In this document: piece after piece, positions 40,710 to 49,829 of the stretch | Numbering within the stretch: the stretch's first letter is position 1 | Layout of the letters: the number at the start of each line of letters is the position of its first letter | NCBI GenBank assembly: GCA_900111435.1 | Contig: FOIY01000003.1 | Span: 370,201 to 434,200 of the forward strand | Direction: 5' to 3' | Source of the DNA: Ruminococcaceae bacterium KH2T8 | GTDB taxonomy: Bacteria; Bacillota; Clostridia; Saccharofermentanales; Saccharofermentanaceae | Length of the DNA: 64,000 nucleotides | Translations under genes and position numbers: made by a program | The notes under the pieces: generated by a model | Database searches by the model: none | The model's input: the letters and a program-made list of their open reading frames with translations, nothing else | Told to the model about the DNA's origin: nothing

Positions 40710-42824
40710 TCAATAATCCTCGCAGTTGATCTCGAAGTAGCTCTGAGGATGAGCACAAACGGGGCAGATATCGGGGGCCTCAGTGCCTACTACGATATGG
40801 CCGCAGTTTCTGCACTCCCATACCTTAACGGTGCTCTTCTTAAACACTTCCTGAGCCTCAACGTTCTTAAGGAGCGCACGATATCTCTCCTCATGATGCT
40901 TCTCGATGGCACCTACTGCCCTGAACTTTGCTGCGAGCTCGGGGAAGCCTTCTGCCTCGGCTGTCTTAGCGAAGTCCTCGTACATATCAGTCCACTCGAA
41001 GTTCTCGCCGTCAGCAGCTGCTGCAAGGTTATCAGCCGTAGAACCGATGCCGTTTAATTCCTTGAACCACATCTTTGCGTGTTCCTTCTCGTTATCTGCA
41101 GTCTTGAGGAAGAGCGAGCTGATCTGCTCATATCCTTCCTTCTTTGCTACCGATGCAAAGTATGTATACTTATTTCTGGCCTGAGACTCGCCTGCGAAAG
41201 CAGCCGCAAGATTCTTCTCAGTCTGTGTACCTGCATAAGGATTGCTCTTGGATGTATCCTCGATGAGCTCAAGGTTGTCACCCGTTACTCCGCACCTGGG
41301 GCACTTGGGCTCCTGTCCCTCGGGTACCTCGAACACCTCTCCGCAAAGCTTGCATCTGTACTTAGCCATAGTTGTTTCCTCCTTTAAATTGGTCTTTATC
41401 TTTACGTTCGTAACGTTTTCTGTCATTGATTCACCGACATGCGGTATATCCGTAAATCCCGCGATATCTATATCGGTCGTCATAAGGTGCTCGGGACCCA
41501 GGTCATGGATCGACTTACAACCCGTAACACGCGCGAAAGCCTTCATGTCCTTTATAGAAGCATTAAGGTAATTAGCAACTCTCTTTGCTCCCTTGTTGAC
41601 ATCAAGTCTTGCTCTGAGCTCCGGGTCCTGCGTCGCTATACCCATCGGGCATTTGCCGCTGCCGCAGATACGATACTGCTGGCATCCGAGTGCGATCATT
41701 GCCGCGGATGCGATAGCTACCGCATCTGCTCCCATCGCGATCGCTTTCGCGAAGTCCGCAGGGGTACGAAGACCTCCCGTTATTACGAGGTCGACATCCG
41801 ATCCCACCAGGTCAAGATATCTTCGAGCTCTGCTCAAGGCATAGATAGTGGGTACCGATGTCGATTCACGAAGGAAGAAAGGACTTGAGCCCGTAGCTCC
41901 GCCTCTTCCGTCGATCGTAATAAAATCGGGATCAGCATAGAGAGCGAATTCAAGATCAGCTTCTATATCACCTGCCGCGATCTTGATACCGATAGGACGG
42001 CCTTCTGATCTTTCACGAAGCATCTTGACCATCGCCTTCAGGTCATCTCTTGATCCTATCTCGGCAAACCTACTCGGGCTCTGGATATCCTTGCCCTCTT
42101 CTCTCCCTCTGACCTTGGCGATCTCGGTAGTTACTTTGTTCCCCGGAAGATGTCCGCCCATGCCGGGCTTGGTGCCCTGACCGATCTTTATCTCGATCGC
42201 ATCGGACTTTCGAAGGTTATCGTCGGTAACGCTGTATTTATTCGGAACATATTCGAAGATATATCTGTAAGCTTCGTTCATCTCCTCGGGGAGGATGCCG
42301 CCTTCGCCGCTGCACATCGCAGTGCCCGCCATCGACGCGCCTCTTGCGAGTGCGATCTTGGCCTCTGCAGATAAAGCTCCGTAAGACATATGTGAGATAT
42401 ATACGGGGGCACCGATCGTCATGGGCTTTTTGCTCTTCTTACCGATCACGGTAGTCGTGTCGACATTAAATCCGTCATCTAACGGAGCATTGTAGAGCTG
42501 TCCGCCCTTAAAGAGAATGTCATCCCATTTGGGAAGCTCCATCTTTGTTGCCATAGCAGCGTGGATGATATCTCCCGTAAGAGCCATCTCGTGGATCTCG
42601 CGCATATATCTTTCATTGGGATCGTTTCTTTGAAGAGCCGGATCGACCGAGAGATCGGAAGAGGCCGAAACGGAAACCGGCTGTGCCAAAGGAGCATCTT
42701 CCTGCCTTTCAAAAACCGACGCGGGCTGACCGCATACAGGACACGCTTCAAGTTCCGAGAAAGGCTTTCCTTCCTTTTCTTCGTCATAGACATACCCGCA
42801 GATACTGCAAACATAAACTGCCAT
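40710..42824 (-). CDS. Fused rubredoxin - FMN glutamate synthase-like - rubrerythrin protein (704 aa)
   Basis: Residues 1-35 are a rubredoxin-type Fe(Cys)4 knuckle (Cys6, Cys9, Cys28, Cys31). Residues about 70-465 are a GltB-type FMN domain with [43 protein letters not shown] and the iron-sulfur Cys motif [19 protein letters not shown]. From residue 486 a complete rubrerythrin follows: N-terminal knuckle (YRCKLCG, CPRCG), diiron helices ([30 protein letters not shown]) and C-terminal rubredoxin (ECRNCGH, CPVCAHP). No stop codon separates the two halves, but a full ribosome site sits before Met486. The joint looks like a recent stop-loss fusion, with separate rubrerythrin probably also made. 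Peroxide reduction fed by the FMN part is inference. Confidence 0.85.
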   Translation of the reverse strand: MAVYVCSICGYVYDEEKEGKPFSELEACPVCGQPASVFERQEDAPLAQPVSVSASSDLSVDPALQRNDPNERYMREIHEMALTGDIIHAAMATKMELPKWDDILFKGGQLYNAPLDDGFNVDTTTVIGKKSKKPMTIGAPVYISHMSYGALSAEAKIALARGASMAGTAMCSGEGGILPEEMNEAYRYIFEYVPNKYSVTDDNLRKSDAIEIKIGQGTKPGMGGHLPGNKVTTEIAKVRGREEGKDIQSPSRFAEIGSRDDLKAMVKMLRERSEGRPIGIKIAAGDIEADLEFALYADPDFITIDGRGGATGSSPFFLRESTSVPTIYALSRARRYLDLVGSDVDLVITGGLRTPADFAKAIAMGADAVAIASAAMIALGCQQYRICGSGKCPMGIATQDPELRARLDVNKGAKRVANYLNASIKDMKAFARVTGCKSIHDLGPEHLMTTDIDIAGFTDIPHVGESMTENVTNVKIKTNLKEETTMAKYRCKLCGEVFEVPEGQEPKCPRCGVTGDNLELIEDTSKSNPYAGTQTEKNLAAAFAGESQARNKYTYFASVAKKEGYEQISSLFLKTADNEKEHAKMWFKELNGIGSTADNLAAAADGENFEWTDMYEDFAKTAEAEGFPELAAKFRAVGAIEKHHEERYRALLKNVEAQEVFKKSTVKVWECRNCGHIVVGTEAPDICPVCAHPQSYFEINCEDY
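41378..41385 (-). promoter_or_regulatory. Internal ribosome site before rubrerythrin part
   Basis: AAAGGAGG lies eight bases before an in-frame ATG at 41369, inside the fused gene. It predicts a separate 219-residue rubrerythrin (40710-41369) from the same mRNA. Confidence 0.7.
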
Positions 42825-42857
42825 GGCACAAGCTCCTTTCGCTCAAGACTCAAATTC

Positions 42858-42866
42858 ATTTTAACA
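42858..42866 (-). promoter_or_regulatory. Extended -10 promoter of fused gene
   Basis: Reading leftward, TGTTAAAAT, 34 bases before the start codon with an AAAGGAG ribosome site between. Confidence 0.5.
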
Positions 42867-42903
42867 CAGCGGATAGCGGCGACGATATAACACATATTTG
42901 CCA

Positions 42904-42938
42904 TAAAAGATGCCGCCTCTTTGTGGGAGACGGCATCT
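42904..42938 (-). terminator. Terminator of DUF885 gene
   Basis: On the minus strand AGATGCCGTCTC pairs with GAGGCGGCATCT, followed by TTTATGG. Confidence 0.85.
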
Positions 42939-42962
42939 GTACTTTAGTTTGATCTTATGTCA

Positions 42963-44972
42963 TCAGCTTAATGCTTCGAACATACGGGTCTGGATCTGCT
43001 CGAAAGTAAGAGGCAGCGAATTAAGATAAGCTGTATGGATCTCTTCGTCCGTAGCATTCGGGAACTGCTCTCTTGCGGACTGCATGAGCTCTGTCGTATT
43101 AAGGAAACCGACTCCGTACTTGATACCGTAGCCGGGCTGGTTCGTGAAGAGCTGGCACATCTCCTCGATACCGTCCTGTGAAGGTGACATTCCGAGTCCC
43201 GCAAAGTAATTCATTACATCGTCCGAAGTCCATCCTTCATAGTTGATACCGATATCGACTCTTGCATAGAGCATGAGAGGGAATTCATTATCGATAGTGA
43301 GAAGTATCTGTGCGTTGTCATTCTCACAGAAATACTTGAAGGAATAATTCTCGACATATGTTGCCCAGCCTTCTGCATATCCGACGGAATCTGCGATATA
43401 AAGGTACGGATGCTCGCATACGCTTCTTGTATATACGGACTGGAACATGTGTCCGGGGTAACCCTCATGAGCACATGTGATACCGAATGTCTCGTTGACG
43501 CCCGAAGGATTCGAGATGATCATGTTGGATGTGAATGTATCCAGATGATATCCGAGATAAGCCGCAGGGCTGAAGTTGTCCTGAAGAGCTTCGGGAACTT
43601 CATTTACGATATACTCATGGTCGGGAAGATCAGGGAAATCAGGCTGAACTGCAGTATAGAGATAATCAAGGTTGTCCTCTACGCTTCCTAAGTTATAGTA
43701 GTGATTCTCATACTCATCTGCCCAGGACTGGTCACCTGAATACATGATCGAGAGCATGGTGCTGAAGGAATCGTTGATCAATGTCTCGACCTCGGTCTTA
43801 GTCTGATCGATCGACTTCGTGGAGTTGGCATAGCTCATGAACCTTACGGCATAATAAGCGTCACCGCCGGGATAATTACATACACCCTGCTGTACTCCGC
43901 CGCTTCCGATAAGTGCACTGATCCTGTCGGAGCACTCCTGGAACTCAGGGAAAAATGAGTTATGCATCGCATCGTTATGAGCATCGATAAGTCTTGTCCT
44001 GTCGGCATCGCTCAAGCCCTGGATACCGTCAAGCCTAGTCTCGAAAGACTCATAAAGGAAGCAGTCATCCTCCTGTGCCACGAGTCCGTCAAAGCTCTGG
44101 ACCATATCCTCATATACGCTGTCGGTACATGTGAATCCTCTGCTCGCTCTCTCCTCTTCGAAAGCAACGAGCTCATCGAAATACCTGTCGGTATCCTCGA
44201 TAAGAAGGATATAGTTCTCGGCATCCTCTACCGTCTCGAAATCAAGTACTTCAAGGATAAAGAGCAGATTACACTGCGGTCCCAAAAGGGGATCCAGGAC
44301 GGGCTCATAGTAATCGAATGCATCGTACTGGAGCATATAGAGACTGAGCTCCAGATCGTAGACGACCTTATCGTAGAAAGCTCTGTCCTGATAATCAAGG
44401 GACTCGTAATCGATCGTATAGAGCAGATCGAGCTTCTCCTGAACAAAGGCGATATCGTCAGTAGCATCAAGGTCGAACTCGCCCCATGTAACATCGGAAG
44501 GCTCGATACCGAAAGCCGAAGGATCATCGAACATGATCTTATAGTCGACGTAATCGGCGCTTAATGAATCATTAAGGAGATCGCACTCGATCTGATCGAG
44601 AAGGTCGGATGCGTCCTGACCCGTAACCGTTCCGTTAGCGTGTGCGGGATGGATCTCATCCACCGTAGGAACGTGATCGGGATATTCGAGATCCGTCATG
44701 TCAAATCCGTTTACGACATTTGAAACTGCAGGTGTCGGTGCGGGAGTTGCAGTAGGTGTGGGATCCTCTGCTTCCGTAGTTTCTTCAGTCTCCTCTTCTT
44801 CCTCTTCGTCTTCCTCATCATCCTCATCGTCATCTCTGTCTCTGCGCCTTTCATGTCTTGAACGGCCGCCGTCGGACCCGAGAAAGTCCTGAAGCTGCGA
44901 ACATGACATCATGGGCATGGCCATCGCGGCGATGAGAACGACGGCCAGTAAACTCTTCAATCTCTTATTCAT
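42963..44972 (-). CDS. DUF885 family lipoprotein, predicted metallopeptidase
   Basis: The signal ends MMSC (Cys24). An Arg/Asp/Glu-rich linker (residues 35-75) precedes the DUF885 domain, whose key motif ITCAHEGYPGHMFQS provides the two metal-binding His and Glu, with ADSVGYAEGWATYVE (third-ligand region) following. The enzyme should sit on the outer membrane face and cut peptides; the substrate is unknown. Start at 44972 is fixed by GGAGGT six bases upstream. Full family length of about 670 residues. Confidence 0.88.
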   Translation of the reverse strand: MNKRLKSLLAVVLIAAMAMPMMSCSQLQDFLGSDGGRSRHERRRDRDDDEDDEEDEEEEEETEETTEAEDPTPTATPAPTPAVSNVVNGFDMTDLEYPDHVPTVDEIHPAHANGTVTGQDASDLLDQIECDLLNDSLSADYVDYKIMFDDPSAFGIEPSDVTWGEFDLDATDDIAFVQEKLDLLYTIDYESLDYQDRAFYDKVVYDLELSLYMLQYDAFDYYEPVLDPLLGPQCNLLFILEVLDFETVEDAENYILLIEDTDRYFDELVAFEEERASRGFTCTDSVYEDMVQSFDGLVAQEDDCFLYESFETRLDGIQGLSDADRTRLIDAHNDAMHNSFFPEFQECSDRISALIGSGGVQQGVCNYPGGDAYYAVRFMSYANSTKSIDQTKTEVETLINDSFSTMLSIMYSGDQSWADEYENHYYNLGSVEDNLDYLYTAVQPDFPDLPDHEYIVNEVPEALQDNFSPAAYLGYHLDTFTSNMIISNPSGVNETFGITCAHEGYPGHMFQSVYTRSVCEHPYLYIADSVGYAEGWATYVENYSFKYFCENDNAQILLTIDNEFPLMLYARVDIGINYEGWTSDDVMNYFAGLGMSPSQDGIEEMCQLFTNQPGYGIKYGVGFLNTTELMQSAREQFPNATDEEIHTAYLNSLPLTFEQIQTRMFEALS

Positions 44973-45041
44973 GTGTTTACCTCCAAACATGAATAATTAT
45001 CCTACAAAAGTAAAGAAAAATCGCGTCAAGAATATAAATTA

Positions 45042-46838
45042 TTATTGAATAAGAGTATCGTCAGCAGGATCTTCCTCAGCTTCGAGGTCGATCTCTTCGT
45101 CCGTATCCCTGGACTCGATCTGTATACGGAGAGCATCGTGATCGTTCTTTCCGAAATTCTCCTTCGGAAGATATGCCCTGAACTCGATCTCGTCGGGACG
45201 CATTCCCGCAGGAAGCGTAAGATTACACTCGGCCTCGATCAAAGTCTTGAGTTCATCGAGCCTTGAAGCGTCAAAGAGATATTCGTCTTCGGGAACAACG
45301 ACTGCTACTACTCTGGGACTTGTAGCCTCATCTACGACTACTGCGCAGACTTCCTTTACGCCCGTTATGCTCACGATCTCTTCTTCGATCACATAAGGAT
45401 AGATGAGCATGCCGTTGCGCTCGACGATCCTTTTTGTATTTCCGTCAAAATAGATAAGTCCGTTATCGTCCTCGTGACCCGTATCTCCGGTGCAGATCCA
45501 TACTCTGCCGTCCTTAAAACGTCTCTTGGCGATCTTGCCGATCTCCTCGTCTCCCGCATATCTGCTCATCACAGAAGGAGTACAAACGCAGATCTGTCCC
45601 TGCTGTCCCGCAGGCATCTCGGTCTCGCTGTCGGGATCCATTATCTTTACGAGGACACCGGGAATCGGTATTCCGAGTATTCGGTCATTTTCAAGAGACG
45701 AGGGATTATAGATGTATACCGATCCGGTCTCATCTATTCCGTATACTCTTTCGACGCTGACATCGCACCTTGACCTGTCGAAGAATCTTCGAAGTTCGTA
45801 GCACTGTCCGGGGTTCATTACCGCACCGCAGGATACGATCTTATCAAGGAAAGAAACGTCGGTAAGCCTGATTATAGTGGACTCGGTCATCTGCATGAGA
45901 AGTCCCGGATATCCGATCACTACGTCGGGCTTATAAAAACCGAAAACATCCACGGGGAATCTCGTAAGGTTACCTGCGTAAAGGAGCATCGTATTACCCG
46001 ATGCGATTATGCTGTGTATACCGAGACAAAGTCCGCAGGAGAAATATCTGTCGATAAAGGACAGGGATCTTACGGGGACATCCTTCTCGCTGTCCTTGGT
46101 GATGATAAAGATATCGAGCGATGCCTGTTCATTAAGTGCAACGGAAGAAAGTTCCGTAGTCATGACCTTACCCGTGACAGAGCCGCCGTTAAGATAGACG
46201 ACCGTATCCGAAGCTGAGATCTTCTCAAAAGGCTGATGCTCGGAGATCTCATCTCTTCTCAAAAGATCGAGCCAATATATAAGTGATACTTCAGAAGGAA
46301 GCTCTGATTGTCTTACGCGTGAACTGTCGAGCGCCAGTACCTTTCGGATAGGCGAACGGATCCTGTCATTGAGCGTAAAGTAATCTCCGTACTTAACAAC
46401 GATAACGCTCTTGAGCATCGTCTCGGGAAGTACGTCGATCACGGAATGGATCTGATCGGGCGTCATTATCACGGCCTTGCACTTTTGGTCGATACAGAGC
46501 TTCTTGAACCTGTCGGGAGCATTCTCCGTGCTGAACATCGAGACGCGGGCACCTATCTTGGATGCCGCATAGATGGTGATGACCGTGGCAGGAAGTCCGT
46601 GGACCGCCAATGCGATACAGTCCCACTTTGCTATACCTATACTGCGAAATGCTTCCGCAGCGGTATCTACGAGCGACAGGAGCTGGGAATACTTAAAGTG
46701 CTTCTTGCCATGCTCTATGGCTATGCGGTCGGGAAATCTGTCAGCCGTATCCGCGAGGACTTCGTACAAAGTCCTCTGCACATCGAGCTTAGTCGGCCCC
46801 TCACCCTCCGAATAATACCTGCTCCATTTATTGTCCAT
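45042..46838 (-). CDS. AMP-binding (acyl-adenylate) enzyme, divergent
   Basis: The ANL fold is recognisable: YLNGGSVTGKVM is a variant of the phosphate loop, GIDETGSVY follows the usual Y-G-x-T-E block, and ICTGDTGHEDDNGLIYFDG is the hinge region with its Asp. The C-terminal subdomain ends ENFGKNDHDAL, keeping the position of the catalytic Lys in a non-standard context. Substrate may be a fatty or amino acid; no carrier protein gene is nearby. The acidic tail (EEIDLEAEEDPADD) is extra. It is divergent from radA. Confidence 0.8.
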   Translation of the reverse strand: MDNKWSRYYSEGEGPTKLDVQRTLYEVLADTADRFPDRIAIEHGKKHFKYSQLLSLVDTAAEAFRSIGIAKWDCIALAVHGLPATVITIYAASKIGARVSMFSTENAPDRFKKLCIDQKCKAVIMTPDQIHSVIDVLPETMLKSVIVVKYGDYFTLNDRIRSPIRKVLALDSSRVRQSELPSEVSLIYWLDLLRRDEISEHQPFEKISASDTVVYLNGGSVTGKVMTTELSSVALNEQASLDIFIITKDSEKDVPVRSLSFIDRYFSCGLCLGIHSIIASGNTMLLYAGNLTRFPVDVFGFYKPDVVIGYPGLLMQMTESTIIRLTDVSFLDKIVSCGAVMNPGQCYELRRFFDRSRCDVSVERVYGIDETGSVYIYNPSSLENDRILGIPIPGVLVKIMDPDSETEMPAGQQGQICVCTPSVMSRYAGDEEIGKIAKRRFKDGRVWICTGDTGHEDDNGLIYFDGNTKRIVERNGMLIYPYVIEEEIVSITGVKEVCAVVVDEATSPRVVAVVVPEDEYLFDASRLDELKTLIEAECNLTLPAGMRPDEIEFRAYLPKENFGKNDHDALRIQIESRDTDEEIDLEAEEDPADDTLIQ

Positions 46839-46914
46839 ACATTAGATTATACACATCGAACGCTCTAAAGGCACGGATCAGCTGCAAGAACTTATGTTCT
46901 CAAACCGATTTTTG

Positions 46915-46923
46915 TGCTATACT
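46915..46923 (+). promoter_or_regulatory. Extended -10 promoter of radA, next to start codon
   Basis: TGCTATACT is followed by only TTGACC C before ATG 46930. Transcription should begin at or one base before the ATG, and no ribosome site fits, so the mRNA is predicted leaderless. Confidence 0.65.
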
Positions 46924-46929
46924 TGACCC

Positions 46930-48363
46930 ATGGCTAAGAGTAAGATCACATTTTTCTGTAAGGAATGCGGTTTCGAGACCAGCGGCTGGATGGGAAAGTG
47001 TCCCGGATGCGGGCAGTGGAACACCCTCGTTGAATCTACGACCGTAACGGGAAGCGGCAAGAGTTCCTCTTCCTCATCTGCTGCCGCAAAGAGCGATGCT
47101 CCGGCATACAGGGCGGCAGGCTATAACTGGACCAAGAGTAATGCTACCGTAAGGCTCAAGGACGCGGGAAAGGAAGTCTATACGAGATTTTCCACCGGTA
47201 TCCCGGCTCTCGATGACCTCTTCGGAGGCGGCATCACGAACGGCTCGGTAACCCTTGTAGGAGGCGAGCCCGGTATCGGAAAGTCCACCCTGCTCCTTCA
47301 GATGGCTGACAGTCTCAAAGCCGAAGGCGACGTCTTATATGTATCGGGTGAGGAATCCCCTGCCCAGATCGGAATGAGAGCAGAACGCCTCGGAATAGAT
47401 AATGACAGGATCATAATCTGTGCCCAGACGAGCTTTGAGCTCATAGCAGAAGAGATGCAGAACACCAAACCCGTTCTCTGCATCATCGATTCCATACAGA
47501 CTTTATTTTCTGAAAATATAACGGGTACCCCGGGCAGCGTATCGCAGGCAAGAGAAGTAACCGCGGGACTTATCAGGATCGCAAAGAGCAACAATATGCC
47601 GATCATACTTGTAGGTCACGTTACGAAGGAAGGCTCGATCGCAGGTCCCAAGACCCTCGAGCACATGGTCGATACGGTACTCTATTTCGAAGGCGATAAT
47701 ACAGGCAGCTACAGGATGCTGAGATCCGTAAAGAACAGATTCGGCAAGAGCAACGAGCTCTCATTCTTTGAGATGCAGCAGACGGGACTTAAGTCGGTCG
47801 ACAGTTCCTCCGCGCTCCTCGTTATGGGTCGTCCGCTCAATGCTCCGGGCTCCGCTCTCACCTCGACTCTCGAAGGCGGACGCGCACTGACCGTAGAGAT
47901 CCAGGCCCTTGCTTCCGATTCATGTTACGGAACTCCTCAGAGGATGACTTCGGGACCTGACAGGAACAGGACTACGATGCTGCTTGCTGTAGCAGAGCAG
48001 ACCTTTAAGCTCGCACTTAATACTAAGGATTGCTTCATAAATGTCATAGGCGGTCTTCGCATAACCGATCCGGCATGCGATCTGGCGCTCATCGCGGCAG
48101 TCGTATCCTCGGTAAGAGGGATCCCCATAAGAGAGAATACTCTCATATTAGGAGAGGTTGGTCTTTCAGGCGAACTTCGTCCCGTATCGGCGATCGCGCA
48201 GAGAGTAGCCGATGCCGTAAGGATCGGCATCACGAACGTGGTACTTCCGAGCAGCTGCAGAAATGCGGCCGAGCAGTCAAAAAAGGAGTCTTCGGAGGCG
48301 GAGTTCATCTTTGTGGATAATATCTCCGAAGCAGCAGATGTCCTATTCTCAGGAGGTAAATGA
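46930..48363 (+). CDS. radA: DNA repair protein RadA
   Basis: N-terminal zinc finger CKECGFETSGWMGKCPGCGQW (CxxC twice), RecA-like core with Walker A GGEPGIGKSTLL, the RadA-specific KNRFG motif (VKNRFGKSNE), and a C-terminal Lon-like domain (GGLRITDPACDLALIAAVVSS, GEVGLSGELRPV). RadA is a hexameric helicase that drives branch migration in recombination. It is followed after three bases by ispD, so the two are co-transcribed. The mRNA appears leaderless. Confidence 0.97.
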   Translation: MAKSKITFFCKECGFETSGWMGKCPGCGQWNTLVESTTVTGSGKSSSSSSAAAKSDAPAYRAAGYNWTKSNATVRLKDAGKEVYTRFSTGIPALDDLFGGGITNGSVTLVGGEPGIGKSTLLLQMADSLKAEGDVLYVSGEESPAQIGMRAERLGIDNDRIIICAQTSFELIAEEMQNTKPVLCIIDSIQTLFSENITGTPGSVSQAREVTAGLIRIAKSNNMPIILVGHVTKEGSIAGPKTLEHMVDTVLYFEGDNTGSYRMLRSVKNRFGKSNELSFFEMQQTGLKSVDSSSALLVMGRPLNAPGSALTSTLEGGRALTVEIQALASDSCYGTPQRMTSGPDRNRTTMLLAVAEQTFKLALNTKDCFINVIGGLRITDPACDLALIAAVVSSVRGIPIRENTLILGEVGLSGELRPVSAIAQRVADAVRIGITNVVLPSSCRNAAEQSKKESSEAEFIFVDNISEAADVLFSGGK

Positions 48364-48366
48364 TCT

Positions 48367-49083
48367 ATGAAGAGAAAACTCTATGTGATCATCCCCGCAG
48401 CAGGCAAAGGCGAGCGCATGGGTAAGAACAGCAATAAGCTGTTCATGGATATAAAGGGACTTCCCGTTATCGCGAGGACCCTCAAGGCTTTCGATGATTT
48501 CAGGATGACGGGCACGGATATCCATGCCGTCGTAGTCACTAATGAGGATAATATCCCTTCGATGCGTGAAGTGGTCGCAGCTTATGATCTTCCTTTCGTA
48601 GAAAAGATCGTATTAGGCGGCAGCAGCAGGACCGAATCCGTATATTGCGGAGTAAAGGCCCTGGCAGAACTCGGTAATCCTCCGCAGCCTTACGATGCGG
48701 TATTCGTTCATGATGGAGCGAGATGCCTTGTAAGCAGCGATATCCTTGAGGACTGCCTCGAGAAGATATCACGTTTTGATGTCTGCGTAGCTGCAGTCCC
48801 CATGAAGAGCACGGTCAAGATCATCGCTGATTCGGAATATGGTCCTGTCGTATCGAGCACACCTTCAAGGGACAGCCTGGTAGAGGTACAGACCCCTCAG
48901 TGCTTTAAGTACCAGGTGCTCAAGGAAAGCTACGAAAATGCGATAAATAACGGTATCGAGGCTACTGATGACACCGCACTCGCCGAGCTTCTCGGGTATA
49001 AGGTCGGCATCTGCAAAGGATCTTACTCTAATATAAAGATCACTACGACCGAGGATATCTCCGCCGCTGAAGCCCTGTTATAA
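48367..49083 (+). CDS. ispD: 2-C-methyl-D-erythritol 4-phosphate cytidylyltransferase
   Basis: IPAAGKGERMG is the CTP-binding loop with the catalytic Arg and Lys (NKLF), VFVHDGARCLV follows, and VEVQTPQCFKY and GIEATDDTALAELLG complete the family blocks. It converts MEP and CTP to CDP-methylerythritol in isoprenoid synthesis. It follows radA with a gap of three bases; GGAGG lies in the radA end. The partner ispF gene faces it downstream. Confidence 0.95.
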   Translation: MKRKLYVIIPAAGKGERMGKNSNKLFMDIKGLPVIARTLKAFDDFRMTGTDIHAVVVTNEDNIPSMREVVAAYDLPFVEKIVLGGSSRTESVYCGVKALAELGNPPQPYDAVFVHDGARCLVSSDILEDCLEKISRFDVCVAAVPMKSTVKIIADSEYGPVVSSTPSRDSLVEVQTPQCFKYQVLKESYENAINNGIEATDDTALAELLGYKVGICKGSYSNIKITTTEDISAAEALL

Positions 49084-49254
49084 GGCATTCTTTGCACAAC
49101 GCACAAAACTGACAAAGATTTTTGTTAATTATCCCGATCACACCTTAAACGGCTATAGTGTTACTATCGAAACAGATGTGAATGAGATAATACACTATCG
49201 TTTTGCCTGGCATACCTGCATTACTTAAGCGATAGTTGTTCCTCCGAACGAGGC

Positions 49255-49282
49255 AAAGGGACCGTCAAATGGCGGTCCCTTT
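49255..49282. terminator. Terminator between ispD and ispF
   Basis: AAAGGGACCG pairs perfectly with CGGTCCCTTT around eight bases; T-tails are short on both sides. Upstream, between 49163 and 49236, ACTATCG occurs twice directly and once inverted, making a possible further hairpin. Confidence 0.75.
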
Positions 49283-49308
49283 AATAATCTCTATTGATAT
49301 ATCTCTGA

Positions 49309-49812
49309 TCATGCGATCGGCTTTCTGAATGTCATGCAGGCGAATACCTGTATGCCTTCTCCTCTTCCAAAGCCCGTAAGGCCTTCTCCCGTCGTAGCAG
49401 TAATGCCGATCCTGTTCTCTTCGAGTCCTAAGATCTTCGAAAGGCTCGTCCTGATACCCGGGATATGCTTCTTAAGCTTGGGCTCAAGGCATTCGATCGT
49501 AATGGAAAGTCTCGTTATCTTCTCATCCGTAAGATCCTTACGTGCTTCCTCGAGATACACCCTGCTGTCCTTGATCCCGTCCTCAAGACAGATCTTATCT
49601 GCCTTACCGCCGAGGATATTGATGCATGTAGCTCCCGATATCGCGTTAGTTACCGCATGAAGGATAACGTCTCCGTCACTGTTGGCCGAATACTTTCGCG
49701 TATGGGGGACATCGTATCCGCCGAGCTTTATGGAGTTTTCGGCAGAGTCGTAAGTTCCTTCCTCGAACCTGTGGCTGTCCTGACCTATAGTCATGAAGTA
49801 CTCATATTCCAT
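49309..49812 (-). CDS. ispF: 2-C-methyl-D-erythritol 2,4-cyclodiphosphate synthase, divergent
   Basis: The zinc-binding GQDSHRF and SDGDVILHAVTNAISGA (Asp, His, His) and the C-terminal ATTGEGLTGFGRGEGI are close to family consensus. Two features differ: the central block, usually G-D-I-G-x-x-F-P-D-T-D, reads GGKADKICLEDGIKDS, and the Lys before the ATT motif is replaced by Thr. At 167 residues it is slightly longer than usual. It may be a functional but divergent IspF. It is convergent with ispD and starts 18 bases downstream of the lipoprotein gene at 49830. Confidence 0.75.
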   Translation of the reverse strand: MEYEYFMTIGQDSHRFEEGTYDSAENSIKLGGYDVPHTRKYSANSDGDVILHAVTNAISGATCINILGGKADKICLEDGIKDSRVYLEEARKDLTDEKITRLSITIECLEPKLKKHIPGIRTSLSKILGLEENRIGITATTGEGLTGFGRGEGIQVFACMTFRKPIA

Positions 49813-49829
49813 ACTGAAGTGCTCCTTCC

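Noticed and set aside
40449..40716. Two opposite frames across the 60-bp repeats
   Set aside because: They arise from the repeated units, run across terminators and lack ribosome sites.
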